Assembly (NCBI GenBank): GCA_964462185.1
Contig: CAYWWV010000043.1
Coordinates: 1-10,615, forward strand
Source: RBG-16-57-9 sp964462185
GTDB lineage: Archaea > Thermoproteota > Bathyarchaeia > TCS64
Direction: 5' to 3'
Length of the DNA stretch: 10,615 bases
Below the pieces are notes generated by a model, which had not been told where the DNA came from, ran no database searches, and saw only the letters and a program-made list of their open reading frames with translations. A program made the position numbers and the translations under genes. Below are positions 5,824 to 10,615 of the stretch, piece after piece (positions within the stretch are counted from its first letter, which is position 1; each line of letters starts with the position of its first letter).

Positions 5824-6048
5824 TCACCCCGTAAGAGTCTCCAAGCGGTACTCCAGCAAGTATCTCTCCATCTGCTTAACGAACTCGGAGACCTGGTTTA
5901 TGTAGTCCTTTAGCCTAGCCAGGACCTTCACCATCTCCTCATAGCTGATCTCGGAGGACTCTTCGAGGAGTGGCTTGAGTTCCTCCAGTGGGCACTGGGG
6001 AAACTCCTCCTTAAGAATCTGTAAAAGCTTCGCCATATCCTCCTGCAT
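5824..6048 (-). CDS. 74-residue helical protein upstream of hypD (unknown function)
   Basis: Start MQEDMAKLLQ was chosen because a TATA-like box (AAAATTTAAAA, 6073-6083) is centred about 29 nt upstream. The longer open frame runs through the promoter into lplA and is rejected. A second ATG four codons later is possible. The protein is charged and Leu/Glu/Lys-rich. It is predicted to be helical, with a coiled-coil-like second half (about residues 36-68, EEMVKVLARLKDYINQVSEF), and has one Cys. No motif, signal peptide or transmembrane segment is seen, and I recognise no family. Its TGA overlaps an in-frame GTG of hypD (GTGA), so it may be co-transcribed and coupled with hypD and the acylphosphatase, and could be an accessory or partner. 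Function is not assigned. Confidence 0.65.
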   Translation of the reverse strand: MQEDMAKLLQILKEEFPQCPLEELKPLLEESSEISYEEMVKVLARLKDYINQVSEFVKQMERYLLEYRLETLTG

Positions 6049-6072
6049 TTCACCTGTTGTAGAGGAGAGGCA

Positions 6073-6083
6073 TTTTAAATTTT
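6073..6083. promoter_or_regulatory. symmetrical AT box in the divergent promoter region
   Basis: The sequence is TTTTAAATTTT, close to self-complementary, so it could act as a TATA box in both directions. It is about 29 nt from the 74-residue gene's ATG on the minus strand, a good distance. It is about 60 nt from lplA on the plus strand, where AAAACTATTT (6101-6110) is a closer alternative. Confidence 0.45.
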
Positions 6084-6136
6084 GTTGAACATACCCCTGG
6101 AAAACTATTTGGACTTGGAGGGGTTGTTTATGCCCC

Positions 6137-6904
6137 ATGGGGGAAGAGTGGAGACTTATTGATCTGTTGGTGGATAGCGCGCCCCGCCAGATGGCTCTGG
6201 ACGAGGCCTTGGCCAGGCTTAGGCTTAGGCTGGGAACCCCCAACACCGTGAGGCTCTACCGGTGGAGGCCATCAGCCGTCAGCATAGGGTATTTCCAGAG
6301 CGTGGAGGAGGAGGTGAACCTGGAGGCCTGCCAGCGCTTTGGAGTCGATGTGATCAGAAGGATCACTGGCGGGGGAGCGGTTTTCCACGACTATAATGGG
6401 GAGATCACCTATAGCTTGGTGGCCCCCGAGGGGGACCCCCGCATACCCCAGGACATATTGGAGAGCTACCGCGTGATTTGCGGTGCCGTGGTTCGGGGAT
6501 TGGCCAAGCTGGGGGTGGATGCTGAGTTCGCACCGGTAAACGACATAGTGGCTGGGGGGCGGAAGATCAGCGGGAATGCCCAGACGCGTAGGTACGGGGT
6601 TGTGCTCCAGCATGGCACTATCCTGGTGGACAGCGACCTGAAGCGGATGTTCCAGGTTTTGCGGGTGAAGGACGCCAAGATCAGTGATAAGCTGATCAAG
6701 GCGGTGGAGGAGCGGGTCACCAATCTCCGACGCTATTTGGGGCGGGAGGTGGGCTTCCAGGAGGCCCGGGATGCCCTGGTGGAGGGCTTCCAGGAGGCCT
6801 TCCAGGTGGAGTTGGTGCCTGGAAAGCTTACCCGGGAGGAGGAGGAGTTGGCCCGGGAGCTGGAGGCCAAGTATAGAAGCAGGGAGTGGGTCTTCCGGAG
6901 ATGA
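6137..6904 (+). CDS. lplA: lipoate-protein ligase, large subunit (LplA)
   Basis: A 255-residue cytoplasmic ligase of the biotin/lipoate A/B ligase fold. It adenylates lipoate or octanoate and transfers it to the lysine of lipoyl domains (2-oxoacid dehydrogenase E2, glycine-cleavage H protein or related carriers). Visible signatures are RRITGGGAVFHD (residues 74-85), the nucleotide/lipoyl-binding loop; NDIVAGGRKISGNAQ with Lys143, the lipoyl-AMP lysine; and a later TILVDSDL. The tail REWVFRR resembles the end of the catalytic domain. The protein lacks the C-terminal accessory domain of bacterial LplA. That domain is encoded by the next gene, overlapping as ATGA, so this is the split two-subunit type known from Thermoplasma. 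The ATG at 6137 follows a GGAGGGG by 13 nt. A short out-of-frame ATG at 6130 lies just before it. Confidence 0.95.
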   Translation: MGEEWRLIDLLVDSAPRQMALDEALARLRLRLGTPNTVRLYRWRPSAVSIGYFQSVEEEVNLEACQRFGVDVIRRITGGGAVFHDYNGEITYSLVAPEGDPRIPQDILESYRVICGAVVRGLAKLGVDAEFAPVNDIVAGGRKISGNAQTRRYGVVLQHGTILVDSDLKRMFQVLRVKDAKISDKLIKAVEERVTNLRRYLGREVGFQEARDALVEGFQEAFQVELVPGKLTREEEELARELEAKYRSREWVFRR

Positions 6905-7182
6905 GGGCGGAATACAAGGTTCCCGGGGGGAAGCTGTTGGTCTGCGAGGTATCGGTGGAGAAGGGTGTGGTTAAGCGCATCCGGATCACCGGGGACTTCT
7001 TTATGCACCCGGAGGAGGCCATAGACGAGTTGGAGAAACGGCTAACGGGGGTTTCCACGGGGGAGGCCGAGTCCAGGCTGCTGGGCTTCTTCGAGGAGAG
7101 GAAGCCACAGCTCTTCGGAGTCTCCCCCCAAGACTTCGCCCGGGTTCTTAGATTGGCCTTAGAGTCTGGGGAGCCTACCTAG
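6901..7182 (+). CDS. lplB: lipoate-protein ligase, small accessory subunit (LplB)
   Basis: A 93-residue protein equivalent to the C-terminal domain of one-piece LplA. It is required for the adenylation step in two-subunit archaeal ligases. It starts MRAEYKVPGGKL with a strand-turn-strand pattern, followed by the diagnostic RIRITGDFFMHPEEAIDELE (residues 27-46). I chose ATG 6901 because it overlaps the LplA stop as ATGA and because the family begins near this point. An upstream ATG at 6886 would add five residues inside lplA. Overlap with lplA predicts co-translation and complex formation. The final 24 nt overlap, on opposite strands, the 3' end of the radical SAM gene. Confidence 0.92.
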   Translation: MRAEYKVPGGKLLVCEVSVEKGVVKRIRITGDFFMHPEEAIDELEKRLTGVSTGEAESRLLGFFEERKPQLFGVSPQDFARVLRLALESGEPT

Positions 7183-8034
7183 GATGCTGGGGGGGAGGGC
7201 GCAGCACCCTCCCAGCCTCTCAACCTGGTATCCCCGCTCCAAGGCCCAACCCATGGTGGCCCGAGAAGCCATGGCTATCCTGGATGCGCCAGCCTGGATA
7301 GCCATACGCTCAACCTCCTCCTTCGACCTTCTGCTCCTCATACACCCCAGGGCCACCTCGCTCCCAGGGCAGACTTCTGCGGCATATCCAACAAGTTCCG
7401 CCACCTGGCTCGCCGTAGGGGGCTCCACGTCAGCCATGGGTGTGCCTGGGGTGGGTATTAGGCTGATTAGCACCACCACCTCCGGGTTTACCTGGGAGGC
7501 CTGCTCCAGGGCCCTCCTCTCGCCACGCACCTCCCCGAAGTGGAGGCCAACGCAAACGTGGGGGGCCACCGAGACCCCGGCCTCTACCAGGTGCACCAAG
7601 GTTTCACCGTACTCCTCCACGCTGACACCGAGCCCGTAGACCTGGCGGAGGGTGTCATCCGAACCCACAAGGTCCACTGAGACCACGTCCACCCCTGTGG
7701 AGGCCACCTCCTGGGCCTCCTCCTGGCTGAGCATCCCGGTGTGGAGGTTCAACACCAACCCCGTGTTCTCCTTTACCCATTGGAGGGCCCCCAGGAAGGG
7801 CCTCAAGGGCACCCTCCCCTCCCTGGTGGAGCCCCCGCTGACCAGAACCCCCACCCCTCCCCTGGCCTCATGCTCCACGCAGAACTCCCTCAGCCGCTCT
7901 GGCGTGCTTACGTCCACCATGCCCTCCAAGTAGTGGGCTCGGCAGTGTTTGCACATTAGTTGGCACCTGGTACCTGTGATGGAGACGCTGGGGAATACGG
8001 GTTGGGGGGTGAAGAAGGTTAGTTTAGGGGGCAT
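7159..8034 (-). CDS. radical SAM protein, LipS1/LipS2-type lipoyl synthase candidate
   Basis: A 291-residue radical SAM enzyme. CxxxCxxC at Cys24, Cys28 and Cys31 (GTRCQLMCKHC) would bind the [4Fe-4S] cluster that cleaves S-adenosylmethionine. VLVSGGSTREG (64-73) matches the Gly-rich SAM-binding region and is followed by a (beta/alpha) barrel pattern (LNLHTGML, VDVVSVDLVG, PHVCVGLHFG). Additional Cys at 231 (ALGCMRSR) and a C-terminal Cys277-Cys278 pair (GGCCALP) are candidates for a second Fe-S cluster. This overall layout recalls the archaeal two-protein lipoyl synthases LipS1 and LipS2, first shown in Thermococcus kodakarensis. The position next to lplA-lplB supports insertion of sulfur into octanoyl groups. 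I cannot tell LipS1 from LipS2, and the partner is not in the window. A biotin-synthase-like enzyme of other function is the alternative. A TATA-like box 26 nt upstream indicates a leaderless mRNA. Confidence 0.8.
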   Translation of the reverse strand: MPPKLTFFTPQPVFPSVSITGTRCQLMCKHCRAHYLEGMVDVSTPERLREFCVEHEARGGVGVLVSGGSTREGRVPLRPFLGALQWVKENTGLVLNLHTGMLSQEEAQEVASTGVDVVSVDLVGSDDTLRQVYGLGVSVEEYGETLVHLVEAGVSVAPHVCVGLHFGEVRGERRALEQASQVNPEVVVLISLIPTPGTPMADVEPPTASQVAELVGYAAEVCPGSEVALGCMRSRRSKEEVERMAIQAGASRIAMASRATMGWALERGYQVERLGGCCALPPSILGRLPRL

Positions 8035-8055
8035 GGTGTTAGGGGTTGGGGCGTC

Positions 8056-8064
8056 GTTTAAATT
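8056..8064 (-). promoter_or_regulatory. TATA-like box for the leaderless radical SAM gene
   Basis: On the minus strand this is AATTTAAAC, centred 26 nt upstream of the ATG at 8034. GTTTAC motifs follow upstream at 8065-8070, 8095-8100 and 8164-8169. Confidence 0.55.
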
Positions 8065-8069
8065 GTTTA

Positions 8070-8412
8070 CCTGGGTCTTCGTAAGAACAATAGTGTTTAC
8101 CCCGTGTCACCACACGTAGATATGCACTTGGGGTGAATATACTCCATACTCATCCCCTGGAAGGTTTACCAACCATGGGCGGATAACAAAAATGGGGAGC
8201 CGCCAAAAACAGAAGCCCTACTAGGCGGGCCAACACCTTCAAGGTTCTTTGCCTTTCCACCGATTATGGCTCAACACCTAGCGCATACCCCTGGAGCCCC
8301 CAGCTATGGGTTTAAACGAACCAAACAACGAAACACACCCTATAAAATCTAGTTGGCAGCCACATAGGGGAACAAGTGATCGTCCAAGCCCGCAGCTCGT
8401 TTAAGCCATCGT
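8070..8412. other. intergenic region without a recognised gene
   Basis: I find no convincing ORF, tRNA, rRNA or C/D box pattern on either strand. A plus-strand TATA-like CCCTATAAAATC (about 8338-8349) would start a transcript near 8370 running toward the A-run at 8417, so a short RNA is possible but unsupported. The remainder contains only scattered GTTTAC motifs. Confidence 0.4.
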
Positions 8413-8427
8413 CCTCAAAAAAAGAGG
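8413..8427 (-). terminator. T-run terminator after the DUF1641 gene
   Basis: On the minus strand seven T (8417-8423) start 6 nt after the TAA stop at 8430. They are flanked by CCTC and GAGG, which are complementary. Poly-T alone suffices for termination in many archaea. This would end the SQR-DUF1641 transcript. Confidence 0.55.
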
Positions 8428-8429
8428 GG

Positions 8430-8780
8430 TTACCGTGTGGAGGCTTTCCCTAAGGCCTTCACCAGCGCCAATAGGATTCCAATTCCTCTCTGAGTGTCTT
8501 CGTCTCTCAGGGCACCTAAAAGGCCCATCAACCCGACTTGGGGAGGGTTTAGAAACGCTTTGTCTAGCTCCGGGTCCATCAACGCCGCTTCCAGTAACTC
8601 TGGGAAGTCGCTCGCGGATAAGCCATTCACTAGTTTCAGCATCTGGGCCATTAGCCCGGATAGGTCCTGAGCCGCCTGGTCGTTTAGGAAGGACGTTATG
8701 AGCCCGAATGCGTGGAGGAACTCCTTCAAAGAATCCAGGGTGTAAGACTCCAGATCCAAACCGATTTTTTCTTCAGACAT
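8430..8780 (-). CDS. DUF1641 family protein, partner of the quinone oxidoreductase
   Basis: A 116-residue, predominantly helical protein with no signal peptide. The C-terminal segment VGLMGLLGALRDEDTQRGIGILLALVKALG (about residues 82-111; only part quoted of the family hallmark) is the DUF1641 signature, in which a Gly-Leu-rich stretch is followed by a LRDxxxQRG motif. The family occurs next to SQR-like flavoproteins and formate dehydrogenases; its biochemical role is unknown. I chose ATG 8780 because GGTGAT, a perfect match to the archaeal 16S rRNA 3' end, lies 4 nt upstream. A GTG at 8789, directly after the SQR stop, is less likely. The Shine-Dalgarno overlaps the SQR stop codon, so the pair is one operon and probably translated in a coupled way. 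A membrane-peripheral accessory subunit is an inference. Confidence 0.85.
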   Translation of the reverse strand: MSEEKIGLDLESYTLDSLKEFLHAFGLITSFLNDQAAQDLSGLMAQMLKLVNGLSASDFPELLEAALMDPELDKAFLNPPQVGLMGLLGALRDEDTQRGIGILLALVKALGKASTR

Positions 8781-8784
8781 ATTT

Positions 8785-8790
8785 ATCACC
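8785..8790 (-). promoter_or_regulatory. Shine-Dalgarno GGTGAT deciding the DUF1641 start
   Basis: On the minus strand GGTGAT lies 4 nt before the ATG at 8780 and overlaps the SQR stop region by one base. It supports ATG over the in-frame GTG at 8789, which is part of the SD itself. Confidence 0.7.
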
Positions 8791-9986
8791 TACAAAATGG
8801 CCTTGGCCGTTAGATCGAAGTACACATAGTAGTACATACGATAGATCAGCCACCCCAGTTTACAAGACTCGAAGGGCTTGGCCGGGTTGCCATAGGTCCA
8901 TGTAACCATGTATGCCTCGCCGCTCGTTGACGCGGTGTAGGAGGACTCCACTATGGGGCAGCCCTGCTCGCCCTTGTAGTAGGATTTAACCCCGTTGCCA
9001 TGGTAGTCGTAGATGAGGTTCTGGGCGGTCTTGAGCGCTTGGAAGTGAGCGTTGATACCCATCTTGTTCATCCGTATCGGCCCAGCATCGCCCACGACGT
9101 AGACCTCGTCGTAGCTTTTGTCGGGCGACTGGTACTGCAGGGTATACCGGTTGGAGGGGAGCCACCCCTTCTCATCGCTTATCCCCGAGTCCTGCATGGC
9201 TTTGACTCCCCTGTGGGGGGGAATTGTGATGAGGAGGTCGTATTCAACGTCTTCGCCCTCCGTGGAGGTCACCGTCTTGGCTTCCGCGTCAACCGAGGCC
9301 AGCTTGAAGTTGTATCTCCGATCTATCTCCCGTTCTTTGAATCCTTTAATGACCTTTTCATTGTAGACCTTTGGACCAACATTGTTTATGGGCCATAGGA
9401 AGGTTATTTCGGTTTTACTGCGCACGTCTGGGCTGCTTGTATATCTAAGATAGTCGTCAAGGAGCACTGTGAACTTGCTGGGTGCACCTGGGCATGAGAT
9501 GGGCATCTCGGGGGTCGCCACCACTATTCTCCCTCCTTCAAACCGTCTCAGCTTCTCCCTGAGCTCCAGGGCGCCTGTAAAAGTGTAGAAGGTATTATAG
9601 TCTTCCAGTAGCCCGGGTACAGCTTCAGGGGCTAGCCTCACCCCGGTCGCGATTACTAGATAGTCGTAGGGATATACCTTGCCGCTTTTCACCGAGACTC
9701 TTCGATTATCCAGGTCGACCTTTACCACTTCTCCTGCTTCCCCTAGAAACATCTTCGCCCTTGGGCTGATGACCCGCTTCACAGGCCGCATTATATCCTC
9801 GGGGGCGAGGAGGTCGAAGGGGAGGAAGGTGTACCCAGCAGGGTTGTAGGTTGTCTCGCTTTTATCGAGCACTGTGACGCTGTACTCGCCCTTAGCTATC
9901 TCACGCCTCAGCTCCCTCGTGATTTTATTGGCTATAATGGAGCCCGTTGCACCGGCCCCCAATATTAACAGGTTTTTACTCGTCAT
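8790..9986 (-). CDS. sqr: sulfide:quinone oxidoreductase (SQR)-like flavoprotein
   Basis: A 398-residue membrane-associated FAD enzyme that oxidises sulfide to polysulfide and passes electrons to quinone. The N-terminus LLILGAGATGSIIAN (residues 6-20) is the GxGxxG FAD-binding fold. YDYLVIATG (107-115) and YVVGDAGPI (296-304) are typical of the family. Catalytic cysteines are both present: Cys165 in ISCPGAPSK and Cys343 in YYKGEQGCPIVE, equivalent to the active-site pair that carries sulfur in human SQR. A third Cys375 lies near the C-terminus. The C-terminal ~25 residues are Tyr/Leu-rich (LGWLIYRMYYYVYFDL), suited to membrane docking. I chose ATG 9986 because the GAGATG fold starts right after it; the longer frame adds unrelated residues over the promoter. 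DUF1641 follows, as in other SQR loci. A related polysulfide or flavocytochrome-type role is a less likely alternative. Confidence 0.92.
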   Translation of the reverse strand: MTSKNLLILGAGATGSIIANKITRELRREIAKGEYSVTVLDKSETTYNPAGYTFLPFDLLAPEDIMRPVKRVISPRAKMFLGEAGEVVKVDLDNRRVSVKSGKVYPYDYLVIATGVRLAPEAVPGLLEDYNTFYTFTGALELREKLRRFEGGRIVVATPEMPISCPGAPSKFTVLLDDYLRYTSSPDVRSKTEITFLWPINNVGPKVYNEKVIKGFKEREIDRRYNFKLASVDAEAKTVTSTEGEDVEYDLLITIPPHRGVKAMQDSGISDEKGWLPSNRYTLQYQSPDKSYDEVYVVGDAGPIRMNKMGINAHFQALKTAQNLIYDYHGNGVKSYYKGEQGCPIVESSYTASTSGEAYMVTWTYGNPAKPFESCKLGWLIYRMYYYVYFDLTAKAIL

Positions 9987-10011
9987 GGTAGAACCACACT
10001 GTACTGAACCT

Positions 10012-10022
10012 AATTCTATATT
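10012..10022 (-). promoter_or_regulatory. TATA-like box for the SQR-DUF1641 operon
   Basis: On the minus strand AATATAGAATTAG is centred about 30 nt before the ATG at 9986, giving a short or no leader. A further AT tract (ATATATTTATC) lies at about 10023-10036. Confidence 0.45.
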
Positions 10023-10039
10023 CGATAAATATATACAAT

Positions 10040-10440
10040 TTACTAGACCCATTGCCCATAGTTGGAAAAATCTGCATAATTGGCTGGGGGAAAGGCATCA
10101 TATCTCATATTGGGTGGGGTGTGTTGGGCGTTTGGTGCTTTGGGCTTGGCGGAGCCTAAATTACCGGAGTTTATGGGCCACCTCTCAAGTGTTTTGCTTA
10201 TTTGCGCCGGGTTTTCTCTTTCTCTGCTTTGATCTATGTGTTTCTCCCTGGTTTGGAGAAGCTGCTTGCAGCACTGAGCTGCTAATAGACCTACAGCGAC
10301 TCTATGGTTCTCGCAGATCATCTTCCCGTCTGGACTATTTTTTAACCTCTATTTTGAGGTGGTTCTTTTTGCTCTTTGTCCGGCGTGTTGATGTTGGTTT
10401 TAGGGTCTATGGCGTGAGCCTCTGAGGGATCCCAATATGT
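10040..10440. other. AT-richer intergenic region without a recognised gene
   Basis: Open frames exist on both strands but have erratic composition, no family resemblance, and no well-placed promoter. AGCTGCT occurs twice (about 10260 and 10278) around a small inverted repeat. A plus-strand T-run lies at about 10335-10340. An uncharacterised RNA cannot be excluded. Nothing can be named. Confidence 0.4.
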
Positions 10441-10458
10441 CGCATCCATCTTGCTGGT

Positions 10459-10490
10459 GGGTCTGGGGGTGGGGGCGGGAGCTGGGAGGG
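10459..10490 (+). other. G-quadruplex-type G-rich tract
   Basis: Six G-tracts of three or more on the plus strand (10459-10461, 10465-10469, 10471-10475, 10477-10479, 10484-10486, 10488-10490) are separated by 1-4 nt loops. They lie immediately upstream of the short ORF at 10501. Confidence 0.5.
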
Positions 10491-10500
10491 TTTGGACACC

Positions 10501-10557
10501 ATGGGGAAATACTTCAACACCGAGAAGGTCAGGCTTGCCAACTGGCTTAGGGAATAG
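10501..10557 (+). CDS. very short ORF of 18 residues, possible small protein or gene remnant
   Basis: ATG GGG AAA TAC and onward encodes MGKYFNTEKVRLANWLRE, then TAG. The codons are those expected of a coding region here (G/C-rich third positions, AAG, GAG, AGG) and the sequence is amphipathic, with an EKVRLANWLRE helix. A GGGAGG (10484-10489) lies 11 nt upstream. It is too short to assign. It may be a real small protein, the start of a gene broken by a stop, or chance. A second ATG at 10598 opens a frame (MEETTP) that runs off the right edge. Confidence 0.2.
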   Translation: MGKYFNTEKVRLANWLRE

Positions 10558-10615
10558 CCTTCACAACTGTTTTCAACCCACGCCCTACAACAACCCCATG
10601 GAGGAAACAACCCCC

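Noticed and set aside
5144..5905. Long plus-strand open frame opposite hypD
   Set aside because: Its Gly/Val/His-rich composition is typical of the antisense of a GC-rich gene, and the opposite strand encodes an unmistakable HypD.
6049..6246. Longer start of the 74-residue gene running into lplA
   Set aside because: It would cross the AT-rich promoter and antisense lplA; residues there look non-coding. The TATA box fits the ATG at 6048.
8041..8429. tRNA or C/D box RNA in the spacer
   Set aside because: No acceptor stem, GGTTCRA T-loop, or RUGAUGA/CUGA pair could be found on either strand.
9987..10052. 23-residue N-terminal extension of SQR
   Set aside because: The FAD-binding fold starts directly after the ATG at 9986, and the extension covers the TATA-like box.
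10043..10321. 92-residue minus-strand open frame
   Set aside because: Composition is scattered (many Pro, Asn, Gln, His), with no motif, no well-spaced promoter, and overlap with the SQR promoter.
9874..10425. 183-residue plus-strand open frame
   Set aside because: It starts inside sqr on the opposite strand and crosses its promoter. The residues (Ser, Leu, Trp, Cys-rich) look like translated non-coding DNA.
1..10615. CRISPR array, insertion sequence or integrase remnants
   Set aside because: No regularly spaced direct repeats of 20-40 nt, no transposase-like protein and no terminal inverted repeats were seen.

Overview
The window looks like an archaeal chromosome segment, probably from a thermophilic Thermoproteota-type lineage; I cannot place it more precisely. 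Four signs support this. (1) Several genes have an A/T-rich TATA-like box centred about 25-33 nt upstream of the start codon, which means leaderless or near-leaderless mRNAs. (2) Internal operon genes use stop/start overlaps (TGATG, GTGA, ATGA) or a GGTGAT Shine-Dalgarno. (3) Lipoate-protein ligase is split into LplA and LplB. (4) There is a short ribbon-helix-helix regulator and an N-glycosylation-rich surface protein. Genes are mostly GC-rich, apart from one small secreted-protein gene at the left.

Layout. Positions 1-104 hold a possible 3' end of a plus-strand gene. Positions 75-3854 (all minus strand) form a cell-surface block: a large signal-peptide/PPC-like/Ig-like/C-terminal-TM glycoprotein, then three short N-terminally anchored beta-rich proteins that look like diverged paralogues. 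Divergent to the block is a 52-residue ribbon-helix-helix protein (4110-4268) with phased repeats and a perfect palindrome in its promoter. Positions 4419-6048 (minus) carry a 74-residue helical protein, the [NiFe]-hydrogenase maturation protein HypD and, overlapping it by 4 nt, a free-standing acylphosphatase. Positions 6137-7182 (plus) carry lplA-lplB. Convergent with them, and overlapping by 24 nt, is a radical SAM protein (7159-8034, minus) resembling the archaeal LipS1/LipS2 lipoyl synthases. After a 390-nt spacer with no recognised gene comes a sulfide:quinone oxidoreductase-DUF1641 pair (8430-9986, minus). The right end (10,000-10,615) is largely non-coding, with a G-quadruplex-type tract before an 18-codon ORF.

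How they fit together. lplA, lplB and the radical SAM gene probably form one lipoylation module, with octanoate/lipoate ligation followed by sulfur insertion; the second LipS partner is outside the window. HypD implies a [NiFe]-hydrogenase elsewhere. Its coupling to an acylphosphatase is notable because HypF, which supplies HypD's cyanide ligand, begins with an acylphosphatase domain. SQR-DUF1641 feeds electrons from sulfide or polysulfide into the quinone pool. The surface block is the best candidate for an undescribed system: possibly an extracellular fibre or envelope complex, with shared tandem GTTTAC-like elements upstream of two of its promoters. No transposase, CRISPR array, tRNA or rRNA was recognised.
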